64,000 bases of DNA from Cytobacillus horneckiae (lineage in GTDB: Bacteria > Bacillota > Bacilli > Bacillales > Cytobacillaceae). The stretch covers positions 62,001 through 126,000 of the forward strand of contig NZ_PISD01000046.1 of assembly GCF_002835735.1 (NCBI RefSeq), read 5' to 3'. The notes under the pieces were generated by a model. That model saw nothing but the letters and a program-made list of their open reading frames with translations, had not been told where the DNA came from and ran no database searches. Below, one piece after another: positions 1-9,942 of the stretch. Made by a program: the position numbers and the translations under genes. Within the stretch, counting starts at the first letter, position 1; every line of letters begins with the position of its first letter.

Positions 1-454
1 GAAGCTTCTTAGCTACTGACCCTGCTGCCACCCGTACAGTTGTTTCACGGGCTGAAGACCGTTCCAATACATTCCTCATATCTCTATGGCCATATTTAAG
101 AGCCCCATTCAAATCTGCATGACCTGGACGCGGACGGCTAATTTTACGCTTGACTTCATCCATTTCATCCTGGTCCAACGGTCCTTGCCCCATAATTTTC
201 GTCCAATGTTTCCAATCATCATTTTGAACGACTAATCCTACAGGGGATCCAAGTGTATAGCCATGCCTTACACCACCTGTAATTTGAACCGTATCCTTTT
301 CAATTTGCATTCTTCTTCCGCGGCCATATCCTTTTTGACGTCTAGCCAACGCTTGATTTATATCATCTTCCAACAGCGGCATTCCCGCTGGCAGCCCTTC
401 AATTATCGTTGTTAGCTGCGGTCCATGTGATTCTCCCGAAGTTAAATATCTCAA
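1..454 (-). CDS. aroC: chorismate synthase (N-terminal part, cut by window edge)
   Basis: Chorismate synthase makes chorismate from EPSP with reduced FMN, the last common step of aromatic amino acid synthesis, in the cytosol. About 151 N-terminal codons are present; the rest lies off the left edge (family length is near 390). Family signatures seen: SGESHGP at residues 6-12, GRGRRMQ at 44-50, [17 protein letters not shown] from about 109, then [15 protein letters not shown] place the start at a TTG codon at 454 because the conserved N-terminus begins there and AAGGGGGAAAGGG lies just upstream. It follows cheR in the same direction, the order known from B. subtilis (where it is also called aroF). 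Confidence 0.96.
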   Translation of the reverse strand, partial: MRYLTSGESHGPQLTTIIEGLPAGMPLLEDDINQALARRQKGYGRGRRMQIEKDTVQITGGVRHGYTLGSPVGLVVQNDDWKHWTKIMGQGPLDQDEMDEVKRKISRPRPGHADLNGALKYGHRDMRNVLERSSARETTVRVAAGSVAKKL

Positions 455-595
455 TTCCCTTTCCCCCTTCAACGCTTTAAAGGATTATGTACCAATATAA
501 CATATGCAAACATATAAACATAGTAAAAAATTAAAAAATAATTAATAAGTGAAAAATATTATGTTAAACTTGTAGCCCTCAATTAAAAGACAGAG

Positions 596-1408
<813 letters not shown>

Positions 1409-1511
1409 TTAATATCTCCTCTTTCTTGCGAAATTGTTGTTTGTTCTAGTATAAAGGAAAAAATTCAGAAGTGATAAAGAAATCATTCATTGGAGGCTAA
1501 ATTTTCCGAAG

Positions 1512-1540
1512 AAAAAAACGCCTGTCTATGACAAGCGCTT
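1512..1540 (-). terminator. intrinsic terminator after ndk
   Basis: Arms CGCCTGTC (1519-1526) and GACAAGCG (1530-1537) pair with one G-T wobble, and a T-rich run follows on the minus strand. It lies 10 bases past the ndk stop and would separate ndk from cheR. Confidence 0.7.
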
Positions 1541-1548
1541 TCATGTAA

Positions 1549-1995
1549 TTAGTTGATCCATTCGTTAATAAGCTTGCTGTATGCTACAACTTCTTCCTCT
1601 TTGAAGAATAAACCGATTTCTCTTTCCGCACTTTGTGGAGAATCGGAACCGTGAATCACGTTTTTACCAACAGTAATGCCGAAATCACCACGAATTGTAC
1701 CAGGTGCTGCGTCTTTAGGGTTTGTTGCACCCATCATTTGACGTGCAGTTGAAATTACATTTTCACCTTCCCAAACCATTGCAAAAACTGGGCCGGAAGT
1801 AATAAAGTCAACAAGTTCACCGAAGAAAGGACGTTCTTTATGTTCACCATAATGCTCTTGTGCTAGTTCAGTAGGGATGCTCATTAGTTTACCGCCAACT
1901 AGTTGAAAGCCTTTTTTTTCAAAACGAGAAACGATTTCACCAATTAAATTGCGTTGAACGCCATCAGGTTTAACCATTAAAAATGTTTTTTCCAT
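1549..1995 (-). CDS. ndk: nucleoside diphosphate kinase
   Basis: Ndk moves the gamma phosphate of ATP onto NDPs and dNDPs through a phosphohistidine, balancing nucleotide pools in the cytosol. The 148-residue protein is full length: [10 protein letters not shown] at residues 7-16 and the catalytic-histidine motif NVIHGSD with His115. An upstream in-frame GTG at 2004 would add three residues, but AGGAG is placed 8 bases before the ATG at 1995, so I use that. It lies downstream of hepT in the menaquinone-side-chain cluster, the usual Bacillus position. Confidence 0.97.
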   Translation of the reverse strand: MEKTFLMVKPDGVQRNLIGEIVSRFEKKGFQLVGGKLMSIPTELAQEHYGEHKERPFFGELVDFITSGPVFAMVWEGENVISTARQMMGATNPKDAAPGTIRGDFGITVGKNVIHGSDSPQSAEREIGLFFKEEEVVAYSKLINEWIN

Positions 1996-2131
1996 CAATT
2001 CCACTCCTAAGACATATGTATAGTGTAGACTGCATATTTACCAATCCACGAAAAATATTATCATTGTTTTGACAATTTAGCAACTTTTACAAAAAAGAGA
2101 GGCAGTGCTATATGGAAAATGGAATGATTCT

Positions 2132-3094
2132 TTAAAATTTACGCTTGCCAATTGTTTTGGCAATATCGCGCAATGTATTTCTCGCTCTATTTTGCGGAAG
2201 TTCTTCTATAAGAGTTAAAGCTTTTTGTAAATATTGATCACTTATTATTAAAGATCGGTCAATGGCATCAGATTCTTTGATGATTGCTAACACTTTTCCA
2301 AGCTCCTGCGCAGTTGTATGTTCATTCACTTTGATGATTTCGTCCCGCACCTTCTTATCTTCCATAGCAAATAGTACAGGAAGTGTTATATTCCCCTGCT
2401 GCAAGTCACCGCCTGCCGGCTTGCCTAGCTCTTTTTCCGTAGCCATGAAATCTAAAACGTCATCAATGATTTGATATGACATACCAATATAATAGCCAAT
2501 CTTATAAAGCTTATTATGTATCTCATCTTCCACATGAGCGGCAATTGCACCTAATTGACAGCTCACTGCAATAAGAATCGCTGTTTTTCTTTTTATTCGA
2601 CGGAAATACGTTCTGACTGATTGATCATAATTAAATTTATCTTTAATTTGTTCAATTTCGCCAATACATAATTCAACCAAAGTATTTGCTAAAATTTGAT
2701 GTGCAATGGGCTTTTCAATTGCAGATAAAACCTCTAAGGCGCGTGCAAATAAATAATCTCCAGTGTACATGGCAATACGATTATCCCATTTAGCTTTTAT
2801 TGTCAGTTGGCCGCGGCGCAGTTCTGCATCATCAATCACATCATCATGAACTAATGATGCCATATGAATAAGTTCAAGTGAAACTGCAACATTCTTTATT
2901 TTATTAATATCGTATTCACCAAATTTTCCTGCCAATAATACGAAAACAGGTCGAAGTCGCTTCCCTCCAGCTTGTAATAAGTGCAGCGAAGCATGATGAA
3001 GCAAAGGCGATTCTGCCTGCATCGTTTCTTCCAGCGCCTTCTCTATCACATTCAAATCCGAATTTAAAAATGAATACATCATTTTCAATTTCAT
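2132..3094 (-). CDS. hepT: heptaprenyl diphosphate synthase component II
   Basis: HepT is the catalytic subunit of the two-part enzyme that builds the C35 side chain of menaquinone-7 from FPP and IPP. GGKRLRPVF, the first aspartate-rich motif HDDVIDD (about residues 83-89) and the second, YQIIDDVLDF, are all present, as is the family ending GKRKF. The ATG at 3094 gives 320 residues and has GGTGAG seven bases upstream; an in-frame ATG at 3136 would add 14 residues but has no ribosome binding site, so I prefer the shorter form without being certain. It follows menG and hepS, its partner subunit gene, in the same direction. Confidence 0.95.
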   Translation of the reverse strand: MKLKMMYSFLNSDLNVIEKALEETMQAESPLLHHASLHLLQAGGKRLRPVFVLLAGKFGEYDINKIKNVAVSLELIHMASLVHDDVIDDAELRRGQLTIKAKWDNRIAMYTGDYLFARALEVLSAIEKPIAHQILANTLVELCIGEIEQIKDKFNYDQSVRTYFRRIKRKTAILIAVSCQLGAIAAHVEDEIHNKLYKIGYYIGMSYQIIDDVLDFMATEKELGKPAGGDLQQGNITLPVLFAMEDKKVRDEIIKVNEHTTAQELGKVLAIIKESDAIDRSLIISDQYLQKALTLIEELPQNRARNTLRDIAKTIGKRKF

Positions 3095-3172
3095 ATCGAT
3101 ACTCACCCAGCTTATAAATCCCTCATGCACATTCATACATGCAAATGATGAATTACATTTCAGAACAAAATA

Positions 3173-3880
3173 TTATTTTTCTTTCTTCCCTATATGAACG
3201 GCTGCTACTCCACCTGTATAGGGTTTATATTTAACATCTGCAAATCCAGCTTTTTCAAACATAGCAGCCAGCTCTTTCATTCCAGGGAAATCTTTTGCCG
3301 ATTCATGGAGCCAGGCATATTCATTAAAGCTCTTCGCGAAAATTTTTCCAAATAAAGGCATGATATAACGGAAATATAAATAATATCCTTGTTTAAAACC
3401 AAACATAGTTGGCTGTGATGTTTCCAAACAAACGGCAATTCCGCCAGGTTTAACAACGCGGTGCATTTCCTTCAGGACCTGCATATAATCTGGTACATTT
3501 CTTAACCCAAAGCCAATAGTTACATAGTCAAACGAGCTGTCTGGATAAGGAAGTTCCATAGCATTGCCATGCACTAGCTCAATATTCTTAATCCCTTGTT
3601 CTTTAACTTTCTCTTCACCTATTTTCAGCATATTTTTACTGAAATCAAGGCCAACTACTTTTCCGCTTTCACCAACAGCCTCTGATAGTGCAATACTCCA
3701 ATCACCTGTTCCGCAGCATACATCTAGTGCTTTAGAACCCGGCTGAACATCCATGCGTTTCATCGTATCTTTTCTCCAGCGCAAATGCTGCTGGAAGCTG
3801 ATAACCGAATTCATTTTATCGTAATTTCCATAAATCTTTTCAAATACATTATGAACGCGCTCTTCTTTAGATTGCCCCAT
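3173..3880 (-). CDS. menG: demethylmenaquinone methyltransferase
   Basis: MenG (UbiE family) methylates demethylmenaquinone with SAM, the last step to menaquinone at the inner membrane face. The 235-residue protein has the class I methyltransferase signature [12 protein letters not shown] near residue 50, the UbiE signature [17 protein letters not shown] at the N-terminus and [10 protein letters not shown] near residue 120. AGGAAGG lies before the ATG. It sits four bases after the hepS stop and just before hepT, so side-chain synthesis and ring methylation are encoded as one unit, as in B. subtilis (older name menH). Confidence 0.97.
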   Translation of the reverse strand: MGQSKEERVHNVFEKIYGNYDKMNSVISFQQHLRWRKDTMKRMDVQPGSKALDVCCGTGDWSIALSEAVGESGKVVGLDFSKNMLKIGEEKVKEQGIKNIELVHGNAMELPYPDSSFDYVTIGFGLRNVPDYMQVLKEMHRVVKPGGIAVCLETSQPTMFGFKQGYYLYFRYIMPLFGKIFAKSFNEYAWLHESAKDFPGMKELAAMFEKAGFADVKYKPYTGGVAAVHIGKKEK

Positions 3881-3884
3881 CGCT

Positions 3885-4709
3885 TTAACCTTCCTCTACA
3901 AATGATTTAACAGTTTGCTTAAGTTTAATCGATTCAAGTTTCTCCGCAAGCACGGCCGTTTCAGAAAGCTGCTTTATCCACTTTTCCGCCTCTTGTATCG
4001 AGAGATCGATATACTTATCGCTAATTGACAGCAGGTACTCTTGTTGATTATCATCTGCTTTGAATAGATTGTCATTTATTAGAAGTTTATGCATGCTATC
4101 GAAAAGAACAGAATACATACCCTTAACAAATTTATCCTTCTCAGCCATTAGGCGTTTGACAAATACGATATTGGCTGCAAGTTCGCCAAGATCATTTCTC
4201 TTAAAATGACCAGTTATGCGATCAAACAAAGATGATTCCGTTTTCTTTAATGATTCCATAAGCGACTCAACTGTATCACGGGAATTGCTATAAACAGAAA
4301 TTTTATGTTCATTCACATCCATAATTCCCTCTGCTAAAGTTCGAATCATATTGATATCATCAATTTCTGCAAGTATTTGATAATAAAGGCCGCTATAATA
4401 TGTTCCAGCTAAAATTGTCAATTGTCTGCTCTTAAGCTGTTCAGGCGGCAACGCTTGATTATCTACACTTTCATGAGTATCAAGGGCAATTTGAACGAGC
4501 ATCGTCGTTACAATATATTTATCCATCTTTCTTTCTGGAAGATGTAAACGTTCAAAAATAGATAGCAGTAGCAATAATTTATCCTCATCTATAAAAGGAG
4601 CTTTAATAAATTTACATAAATATGGCTGGTTTATCTTCTGTTGCACTTGCTCCTTTAAATTAGCAATTTTGAAGTTTATATCCTGTATATAGTCCTTGTT
4701 TGCATTCAT
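3885..4709 (-). CDS. hepS: heptaprenyl diphosphate synthase component I
   Basis: HepS is the non-catalytic partner of HepT and sets product chain length. The family is poorly conserved; the call rests on length (274 residues), the all-helical look, the segment [14 protein letters not shown] near residue 130, and the hepS-menG-hepT order. GGGGGAA stands seven bases before the ATG. It is the first gene of the unit and is preceded by a structured stretch (4859-4921) that may control entry of transcription from mtrB. No prenyltransferase aspartate motifs are present, as expected for component I. Confidence 0.88.
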   Translation of the reverse strand: MNANKDYIQDINFKIANLKEQVQQKINQPYLCKFIKAPFIDEDKLLLLLSIFERLHLPERKMDKYIVTTMLVQIALDTHESVDNQALPPEQLKSRQLTILAGTYYSGLYYQILAEIDDINMIRTLAEGIMDVNEHKISVYSNSRDTVESLMESLKKTESSLFDRITGHFKRNDLGELAANIVFVKRLMAEKDKFVKGMYSVLFDSMHKLLINDNLFKADDNQQEYLLSISDKYIDLSIQEAEKWIKQLSETAVLAEKLESIKLKQTVKSFVEEG

Positions 4710-4856
4710 CTAACATTCCCCCGATACTGGCAATCGCCATTATCTATACGGTTACCGATATAGCTATTTCTTATATAATAAGCTTTTAAGGGATACTATG
4801 TAATTAAGGTGCCCTAAAAAGTGTCTCTTACTTCAATAAACAGACATAAAAAAAGC

Positions 4857-4921
4857 CCCTCACTACGGTGAACATGGATCTTCCATTCTAAACAGTAATG
4901 AACCATTAGTGAGAAGAATGG
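4857..4921 (-). promoter_or_regulatory. possible attenuator or terminator between mtrB and hepS
   Basis: Within the 327-base gene-free stretch 4710-5036, minus-strand CTCACT (4913-4908) can pair with AGTGAG (4864-4859), directly followed by GGGC and a T7 run. The same region holds mutually exclusive pairings: CCATTCT (4921-4915) with AGAATGG (4889-4883), and a hairpin over 4893-4911 (CACTAATG/CATTACTG, one mismatch). This is seen in sequence; a regulatory role is inference. It could simply be a terminator for mtrB. Confidence 0.4.
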
Positions 4922-5036
4922 TGAAACGCTTGACCTCAATGATAAGGCAGAGACAATTATATCATAAATTAGGGCTTCATGTTAGGGTAATATATAGGAA
5001 AAGTGCATTCATATCCTAATCCTGATATGCCGTCTT

Positions 5037-5276
5037 TTAATCGTGCTTCTTCTCACTTTCAACTTCTCCATAGGCAGTCGAGATTTTTGCATGTCCTCTA
5101 ATCTTTATTGCTGAGGTATGTTCAGTGAACTGGGCAATCATCACTTCACCTTCATCGAGCTTTTCCGAGTGATGGAATCTAGTATCAGAACCTCTTGTCA
5201 ATCCGATTACACTGACTCCATCTTCCTTAGCCTTTATAACAATATAATCATTACTATTAGATGCTGATTTATTCAT
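5037..5276 (-). CDS. mtrB: trp RNA-binding attenuation protein (TRAP)
   Basis: TRAP forms an 11-subunit ring that, with tryptophan bound, wraps GAG/UAG repeats in trp leader RNA and blocks expression. The 79-residue protein carries the family core: SDYIVIKA-like opening ([20 protein letters not shown]), the [27 protein letters not shown] middle and IKIRGHAKI with the RNA-contact lysine and arginine. Upstream in-frame codons to 5300 exist, but AGGAGGG stands before the ATG at 5276, which gives the standard length. It follows folE (mtrA) as in the B. subtilis mtrAB pair. Confidence 0.96.
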   Translation of the reverse strand: MNKSASNSNDYIVIKAKEDGVSVIGLTRGSDTRFHHSEKLDEGEVMIAQFTEHTSAIKIRGHAKISTAYGEVESEKKHD

Positions 5277-5356
5277 AGATAGCCCTCCTAATATCGGCAA
5301 TAACGAGTAATAAAATGAATGATAGGCTAAAAATATCTTTTTAGCCTATGCTTAAA

Positions 5357-5923
5357 TCATGATTTAATTAGTGATAATACCTCAGATCTTGCACTTACAT
5401 CTTCAGCAAATACTCCTCTAACTGCGGAAGTGATCGTTTTAGAGCCTGGCTTTTTCACTCCACGCATTGTCATGCACATATGCTCGGCTTCGACAACCAC
5501 CATTACTCCATGCGGCTTAAGCTTGTCTACAATTGCATCTGCTACAGTAGCAGTTATCCGTTCTTGCAGCTGAGGCCTCTTAGCTACAGCTTCCACTGCT
5601 CGCGCAAGTTTGCTGAGCCCTGTTACCTTTCCATCCTTTGGAATATAAGCCACATGTGCTTTGCCAAAGAACGGAACCAAATGATGTTCACACATAGAAT
5701 AAAAAGGAATATCTTTCACTAGAACCAATTCCTCATGGTCTTCTCCAAACACAGTATCAAAGTATTCTTCAGGGTCCTGGTTCATCCCCATAAAAACTTC
5801 CTCATACATCTTCGCCACACGTTTAGGCGTATCTAAAAGTCCTTCTCTACTAGGATCTTCACCAATTGCTTCTAATATTAACCGCACAGCGTTTTCTATT
5901 TGAGGACGGTTGATTTCCGACAT
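5357..5923 (-). CDS. folE: GTP cyclohydrolase I
   Basis: FolE opens GTP to 7,8-dihydroneopterin triphosphate, the first step of tetrahydrofolate synthesis. The 188-residue protein is full length. Zinc and substrate motifs are present: [18 protein letters not shown] near residue 78 (Cys and His ligands) and [17 protein letters not shown] near residue 146 (second Cys). TAAGGAGGAAGC precedes the ATG. It is followed by mtrB, the pair also known as mtrA-mtrB, 80 bases apart and probably co-transcribed. Confidence 0.97.
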   Translation of the reverse strand: MSEINRPQIENAVRLILEAIGEDPSREGLLDTPKRVAKMYEEVFMGMNQDPEEYFDTVFGEDHEELVLVKDIPFYSMCEHHLVPFFGKAHVAYIPKDGKVTGLSKLARAVEAVAKRPQLQERITATVADAIVDKLKPHGVMVVVEAEHMCMTMRGVKKPGSKTITSAVRGVFAEDVSARSEVLSLIKS

Positions 5924-6130
5924 ACAGCTTCCTCCTTATACCTAAACAGGTACATAATATTTTCATATTAGCATAATCATTTCCATGCAGGCAAAGTCGA
6001 AGACAGTATACACATCCTCATTTATAGCCCTGCTCTATAGTATATCAAACACTTGCAAAAATCGAAAACCGAATTCCTCTAGTAAAAGTAGTATTTGTTA
6101 CTATATAATCAAAAAAATCACCCAAATAAA

Positions 6131-6156
6131 AAAACCGCGATAAGAATCGCGGTTTT
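6131..6156 (-). terminator. intrinsic terminator after hbs
   Basis: Perfect 11-base arms AAAACCGCGAT (6131-6141) and ATCGCGGTTTT (6146-6156) with a 4-base loop, then TTTATTT on the minus strand. It lies about 40 bases past the HU stop codon. Confidence 0.9.
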
Positions 6157-6197
6157 ACATACAAACTATTTCATTTAAAGCACTTATATGTAATTAA

Positions 6198-6470
6198 TTA
6201 CTTAACTGCATCTTTAAGCGCTTTACCTGGTTTGAAAGCAGGAACTTTGCTCGCAGCGATTTCGATTTCTTCGCCTGTTTGCGGGTTGCGGCCTTTACGT
6301 GCTGCACGTTCGCGAACTTCAAAGTTTCCAAAACCAATTAGTTGTACTTTATCACCATTTTTCAAAGCATCTAATACTGTATCAAATACAGCATCAACGG
6401 CTTTAGTAGCATCCTTTTTAGAAAGCTCACTAGCTTCAGCAACAGCATTGATTAGTTCAGTCTTGTTCAT
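6198..6470 (-). CDS. hbs: DNA-binding protein HU
   Basis: HU is the abundant dimeric nucleoid protein that bends DNA. The 90-residue protein is the standard length: [12 protein letters not shown] start, [18 protein letters not shown] with the DNA-intercalating arm, and the closing [18 protein letters not shown] three codons upstream is in frame, but the strong GGGAGGAGGTGA sits correctly before the ATG at 6470. It is transcribed alone, with its own terminator and a promoter candidate at 6594-6622, between spoIVA and folE as in B. subtilis. Confidence 0.98.
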   Translation of the reverse strand: MNKTELINAVAEASELSKKDATKAVDAVFDTVLDALKNGDKVQLIGFGNFEVRERAARKGRNPQTGEEIEIAASKVPAFKPGKALKDAVK

Positions 6471-6558
6471 TACTTTCACCTCCTCCCAAAGATATAATGT
6501 TAAACCCAGTAAAATAAAGATTCCTTACATACATTTGTAAACAAAATTACTGAATTCT

Positions 6559-6574
6559 ATACGTTGTGACGTAT
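6559..6574. repeat. short inverted repeat in the hbs leader
   Basis: ATACGTTGTGACGTAT has perfect 6-base arms around TGTG. It lies between the hbs promoter candidate and the start codon, in a position suitable for an operator or leader hairpin. No known regulator site was recognised. Confidence 0.35.
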
Positions 6575-6593
6575 TTTTGTTTTAGCAGAACTT

Positions 6594-6622
6594 ATCATAT
6601 ATCAAAATATATGTTTTTTCAA
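6594..6622 (-). promoter_or_regulatory. predicted SigA promoter of hbs
   Basis: On the minus strand TTGAAA (6622-6617), a 17-base spacer and TATGAT (6599-6594) match the SigA consensus well. It would give a leader of roughly 120 bases before HU. Confidence 0.6.
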
Positions 6623-6832
6623 CTTTTTTGCTGTGAAATCCTTATAATATAAGGGTTTCAGCCGTCACAACGATAATTCTGTTAAAAGATTATCATAATA
6701 GATTGAGCTAATCAAGAATATTTCATTATTTGATGGGAATCTTTTCTTATTTGCAACATTTTTGTAATAAGCTGTTCATTTTACTGCGTATCAAGGAGTA
6801 TACAGTATAATATACTTTTTTCGAAAACACAA

Positions 6833-6873
6833 AAAAGACGATTATCATTCAATTTTCGAATGACATTCGCCTT
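6833..6873 (-). terminator. intrinsic terminator after spoIVA
   Basis: Minus-strand AAGGCGAATGTCATTC pairs with GAATGATAATCGTCTT (a few wobbles) and is followed by TTTTTTG. The rest of 6471-6880 holds the hbs promoter and leader and no gene. Confidence 0.75.
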
Positions 6874-6880
6874 AGGTTGC

Positions 6881-8359
6881 TTACAAAATAATGGCAATTA
6901 GCCCACCTGATCCTTCGTTGATAATTCTTTCTAACGTCTCTTTTAATTTATAGCGGGCATTTTCTGGCATAAGTGATAATTTCGCTTGTATGCCTTCTCT
7001 TACGATAGAGCTTAGGCTGCGACCAAATATATCTGAATTCCAGATGGAAAGTGGATCATCTTCAAAATCCTGCATTAAATAGCGGACAAGCTCCTCACTC
7101 TGCTTCTCAGTGCCAATGATTGGCGAAAATTCCGATTCTACATCTACCTTAATCATATGAATGGATGGTGCCACCGCTTTTAACCTGACGCCAAAGCGTG
7201 AGCCATGCCGGGTAATTTCAGGTTCATCGAGGCTCATATCAGCAAGGGATGGTGCCGCGATGCCGTAACCGGTCTGTTTCACCATCCGAAGAGCATCAGA
7301 AATTTGATCATATTCTGCTTTCGCATGTGCAAACTCCTGCATAAGCTCTAACAAATGGTCTTTACCGCGAATTTCGACCCCAACAATTTCTTTTAAGACT
7401 TCATCATATAAATCATCAGGTGCATAAAGGTCAATTTCTGCTACCCCTTGCCCCATTTCAATGCCTGCAAGGCCTGCCCGGTCAATGAATTCAAAATCAC
7501 TGAATTGATGGACCACACGGTCAACGTCTCTTAATCTTTTAATATCCTTGACGGTTTCTTTAACAGCTTCCTGATAGCTCTCTCTCAACCAATGGTCCTC
7601 ATGAAGAACCATGACCCAGCTCGGAAGGTTAACATTTACTTCAAGAACCGGGAATTCATATAATGCTTCTCGCATCACATTTATTACATCGGATTCTCTC
7701 ATTCCTTCTACGCTCATTGAAAGTACTGGTATGTCATACTTTTCTGATAATTTTAATCTTAAGTCCTCTGTGCTTGGGTGATGCGGCTGAACGCTGTTGA
7801 TAACCATTATAAAAGGCTTTCCAACCTCTTTCAGCTCCTCAATCACTCTTTCTTCTGCTTCAATATAATTCGCTCTCGGGATTTCACCGATAGTACCATC
7901 AGTTGCGATAACTACACCGATCGTCGAATGCTCTTGTATAACCTTCCTGGTGCCTATTTCAGCCGCTTCATGAAACGGGATAGGTTCCTCATACCATGGA
8001 GTATTAATCATTCTAGGGCCGTTCTCGTCCTCGTAGCCTTTGGCGCCTGGTACCGTGTATCCGACACAATCCACCAACCGAATATTGACATCCAATCCTT
8101 CTTCTACATGTACACTAGCTGCTTGATTTGGAACAAATTTTGGTTCTGTCGTCATGATTGTTTTACCGGCAGCACTTTGAGGGAGTTCATCCTGGGTGCG
8201 CGCTCTGTCTGCTTCATTTTCCATGTTTGGCAGTACGGCAAGCTCCATGAATTTTTTTATAAATGTTGATTTGCCGGTACGTACTGCACCAACTACTCCA
8301 AAATAAATATCACCGCCTGTTCTTTCGGCAATATCTTTAAAAATATCTACCTTTTCCAA
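6881..8359 (-). CDS. spoIVA: stage IV sporulation protein A (coat-basement ATPase)
   Basis: SpoIVA is an ATP-hydrolysing cytoskeletal protein that polymerises on the outer forespore membrane and anchors the coat; it is made in the mother cell. The 492 residues equal the B. subtilis length. The Walker A loop GAVRTGKSTF lies at about residue 24, and the conserved C-terminal tail ends GSGGLIAIIL, needed in the family for assembly and SpoVM contact. Start is TTG at 8359 with AGGAGGGG five bases upstream; no ATG alternative exists. A SigE-type promoter is seen at 8427-8456 and a terminator at 6833-6873. Confidence 0.98.
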   Translation of the reverse strand: MEKVDIFKDIAERTGGDIYFGVVGAVRTGKSTFIKKFMELAVLPNMENEADRARTQDELPQSAAGKTIMTTEPKFVPNQAASVHVEEGLDVNIRLVDCVGYTVPGAKGYEDENGPRMINTPWYEEPIPFHEAAEIGTRKVIQEHSTIGVVIATDGTIGEIPRANYIEAEERVIEELKEVGKPFIMVINSVQPHHPSTEDLRLKLSEKYDIPVLSMSVEGMRESDVINVMREALYEFPVLEVNVNLPSWVMVLHEDHWLRESYQEAVKETVKDIKRLRDVDRVVHQFSDFEFIDRAGLAGIEMGQGVAEIDLYAPDDLYDEVLKEIVGVEIRGKDHLLELMQEFAHAKAEYDQISDALRMVKQTGYGIAAPSLADMSLDEPEITRHGSRFGVRLKAVAPSIHMIKVDVESEFSPIIGTEKQSEELVRYLMQDFEDDPLSIWNSDIFGRSLSSIVREGIQAKLSLMPENARYKLKETLERIINEGSGGLIAIIL

Positions 8360-8426
8360 GTGATCCCCTCCTGAATCTTGAGTTAGTGGGATAATATTAT
8401 CCAGTCATATATATTTGTACAATATA

Positions 8427-8456
8427 TGTGTATGACGTTGTCCTATATTGATATGC
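8427..8456 (-). promoter_or_regulatory. predicted SigE promoter of spoIVA
   Basis: Minus-strand GCATATC (8456-8450), a 15-base spacer, then CATACACA (8434-8427), close to the SigE boxes (GHATATT and CATACANT). SigE control of spoIVA is established in B. subtilis; the site here is by eye only. Confidence 0.45.
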
Positions 8457-8573
8457 CAACTATTTTAAGAAATTACCCCTTTCTTTAATTTTCAACTGCA
8501 ACTTTATTTCTTTTGCATTACACTCGGGAGTTAAATTTCATATTAAAATCGAAAAGGACTAGCACAAATAAAA

Positions 8574-8611
8574 AACCCTTCCTCTACAATATATTTTGCA
8601 AAAGAAGGGTT
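8574..8611 (-). terminator. terminator after yphF
   Basis: AACCCTTC (8574-8581) pairs with GAAGGGTT (8604-8611); TTTTTATTT follows on the minus strand. It lies just past the lipoprotein stop codon. Confidence 0.7.
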
Positions 8612-8615
8612 ATGA

Positions 8616-9329
8616 CTAATTCAATAAAAAGATTGGTTCATTTGTTTTTTCATCAATTGTGTATGGCAACGAGTATGCAGGAACAAAAAATGAATTTTGA
8701 ACAAGATAGTCTCTCATATCTTCTCCCTCTTTCAAATCCAGCTCCTCATCTTGCATTAGCTGCATGAGATCGACTCGATAGTCAACATAAATCTGACCAT
8801 CACCTGTTACTACAAACGGAAGATCCTTCCCGGTGAACGGGCTATGCGCAAAAGGTTCATCTTTAAATCCTATCTTTGAATAATCAAGGGAGAACACACT
8901 ATCTTGAATGTTCTCTTTATACGGAGGGTAGCCTTGCGCACCAATGCGTATTCTAATATCTCTGATTGTCTCTGCCACTCTCAGGTCTGATAGCTTTACT
9001 TCAGGCTCCGTTTCAGCATTTACTAGCACATATTGAAATACACCACCGGCTTCAAATGAGTTCCCTGGATACTCAGCTAAATATTTTGGAACTATTTTCT
9101 TAAAGTCTATCGGATATTTCTGATAAATCGGTGTATCCTCTTCCGTTGTTTTAATCGGCAAGAGGCCACCGCTATCTTTTTGATACTGTTCAACAGCATT
9201 TTGAACCTGATTGATTTGATCCTCGTATGGAATCTGATTCTTTGCAATTTGCTCTTCTGGATACATGCATCCTGTTAAGATAGCCATAACAACAGCCATG
9301 ATAGCTAATGCAATCCATTTTTTATTCAT
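8616..9329 (-). CDS. yphF: YphF-like lipoprotein
   Basis: Predicted membrane lipoprotein of unknown role, found between gpsA/yphE and spoIVA in Bacillus. The first ~20 residues are a lipoprotein signal ending in the lipobox LTGC, so the mature protein would be diacylated at that Cys and face outward. The rest (237 residues in total) has no motif I can assign; a helix (QVQNAVEQYQKDSGG) follows the lipobox. The ATG at 9329 is chosen over a TTG three codons upstream because AAAGG is correctly spaced. Assignment rests on position, length and lipoprotein form. Confidence 0.75.
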   Translation of the reverse strand: MNKKWIALAIMAVVMAILTGCMYPEEQIAKNQIPYEDQINQVQNAVEQYQKDSGGLLPIKTTEEDTPIYQKYPIDFKKIVPKYLAEYPGNSFEAGGVFQYVLVNAETEPEVKLSDLRVAETIRDIRIRIGAQGYPPYKENIQDSVFSLDYSKIGFKDEPFAHSPFTGKDLPFVVTGDGQIYVDYRVDLMQLMQDEELDLKEGEDMRDYLVQNSFFVPAYSLPYTIDEKTNEPIFLLN

Positions 9330-9419
9330 TTTAATCAACCTTTATCGAATATGTATTTTCTATTACACGAAGGGAGCGGGAATGTTTGTCCAGCTTTAAA
9401 GCGTGCTCCCTTAAAACAT

Positions 9420-9632
9420 TTATTCCGGAACCGGTCCACTGAATACGACTAAAAATATTATAATTCCACTAACAACCATAAATCCGTAAGCAAAGAATGC
9501 AGTAACAAATTTTACTGCGCCATTGTTAATTTTAAAACGGCTAAAGTAAATTAAGATAATAGCAATAATCATAAATCCCATAGCAGCAAAGGAAATCCAC
9601 ATTTTCATTAATCCAGGTGACATACTATCCAC
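9420..9632 (-). CDS. yphE: DUF2768 small membrane protein (YphE-like)
   Basis: A 70-residue protein with two hydrophobic segments (about residues 10-28 and 41-63) joined by a short basic loop (SRFKINNG). It matches the position and form of B. subtilis YphE (DUF2768), between gpsA and yphF. No catalytic motif is present and its function is unknown. It may be co-expressed with yphF, which begins 90 bases downstream; the gpsA terminator lies upstream of it. Confidence 0.75.
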   Translation of the reverse strand: MDSMSPGLMKMWISFAAMGFMIIAIILIYFSRFKINNGAVKFVTAFFAYGFMVVSGIIIFLVVFSGPVPE

Positions 9633-9796
9633 TCCTTTTTCCGAAATGTATTATACCATATTGTGATAACGTATTCCCAGCCTTACAAGTAAGTTTGTGT
9701 ATGATTGCAATAATTCGATCATTTCACTTTACATTATAATAATATATTTTCAAAATTTTATATTTACATTAGCCATCAGCTGTCAAACAAAAATAA

Positions 9797-9829
9797 CCGA
9801 GGAAAAGAAGGGGCAGTTCTTTCCCTCGG
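9797..9829 (-). terminator. terminator after gpsA
   Basis: Arms CCGAGG (9797-9802) and CCTCGG (9824-9829), extended inward by AAAGAA/TTCTTT pairing, followed by TTATTTTTG on the minus strand. It lies in the 310-base gap 9633-9942, which otherwise holds nothing I can identify. Confidence 0.8.
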
Positions 9830-9942
9830 CATGATGACTAAAATACCCTATCACCCTGTTCATTTTACCAGTTTGCTTCGTTGCATTGTATGCAAGGGAT
9901 GAGCTACCCGCATCCTCATATGCCTATATTTTTTTGATAACA

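Noticed and set aside
4857-4921. T-box or known riboswitch upstream of hepS
   Set aside because: No T-box sequence or any known aptamer core could be found; only alternative hairpins.
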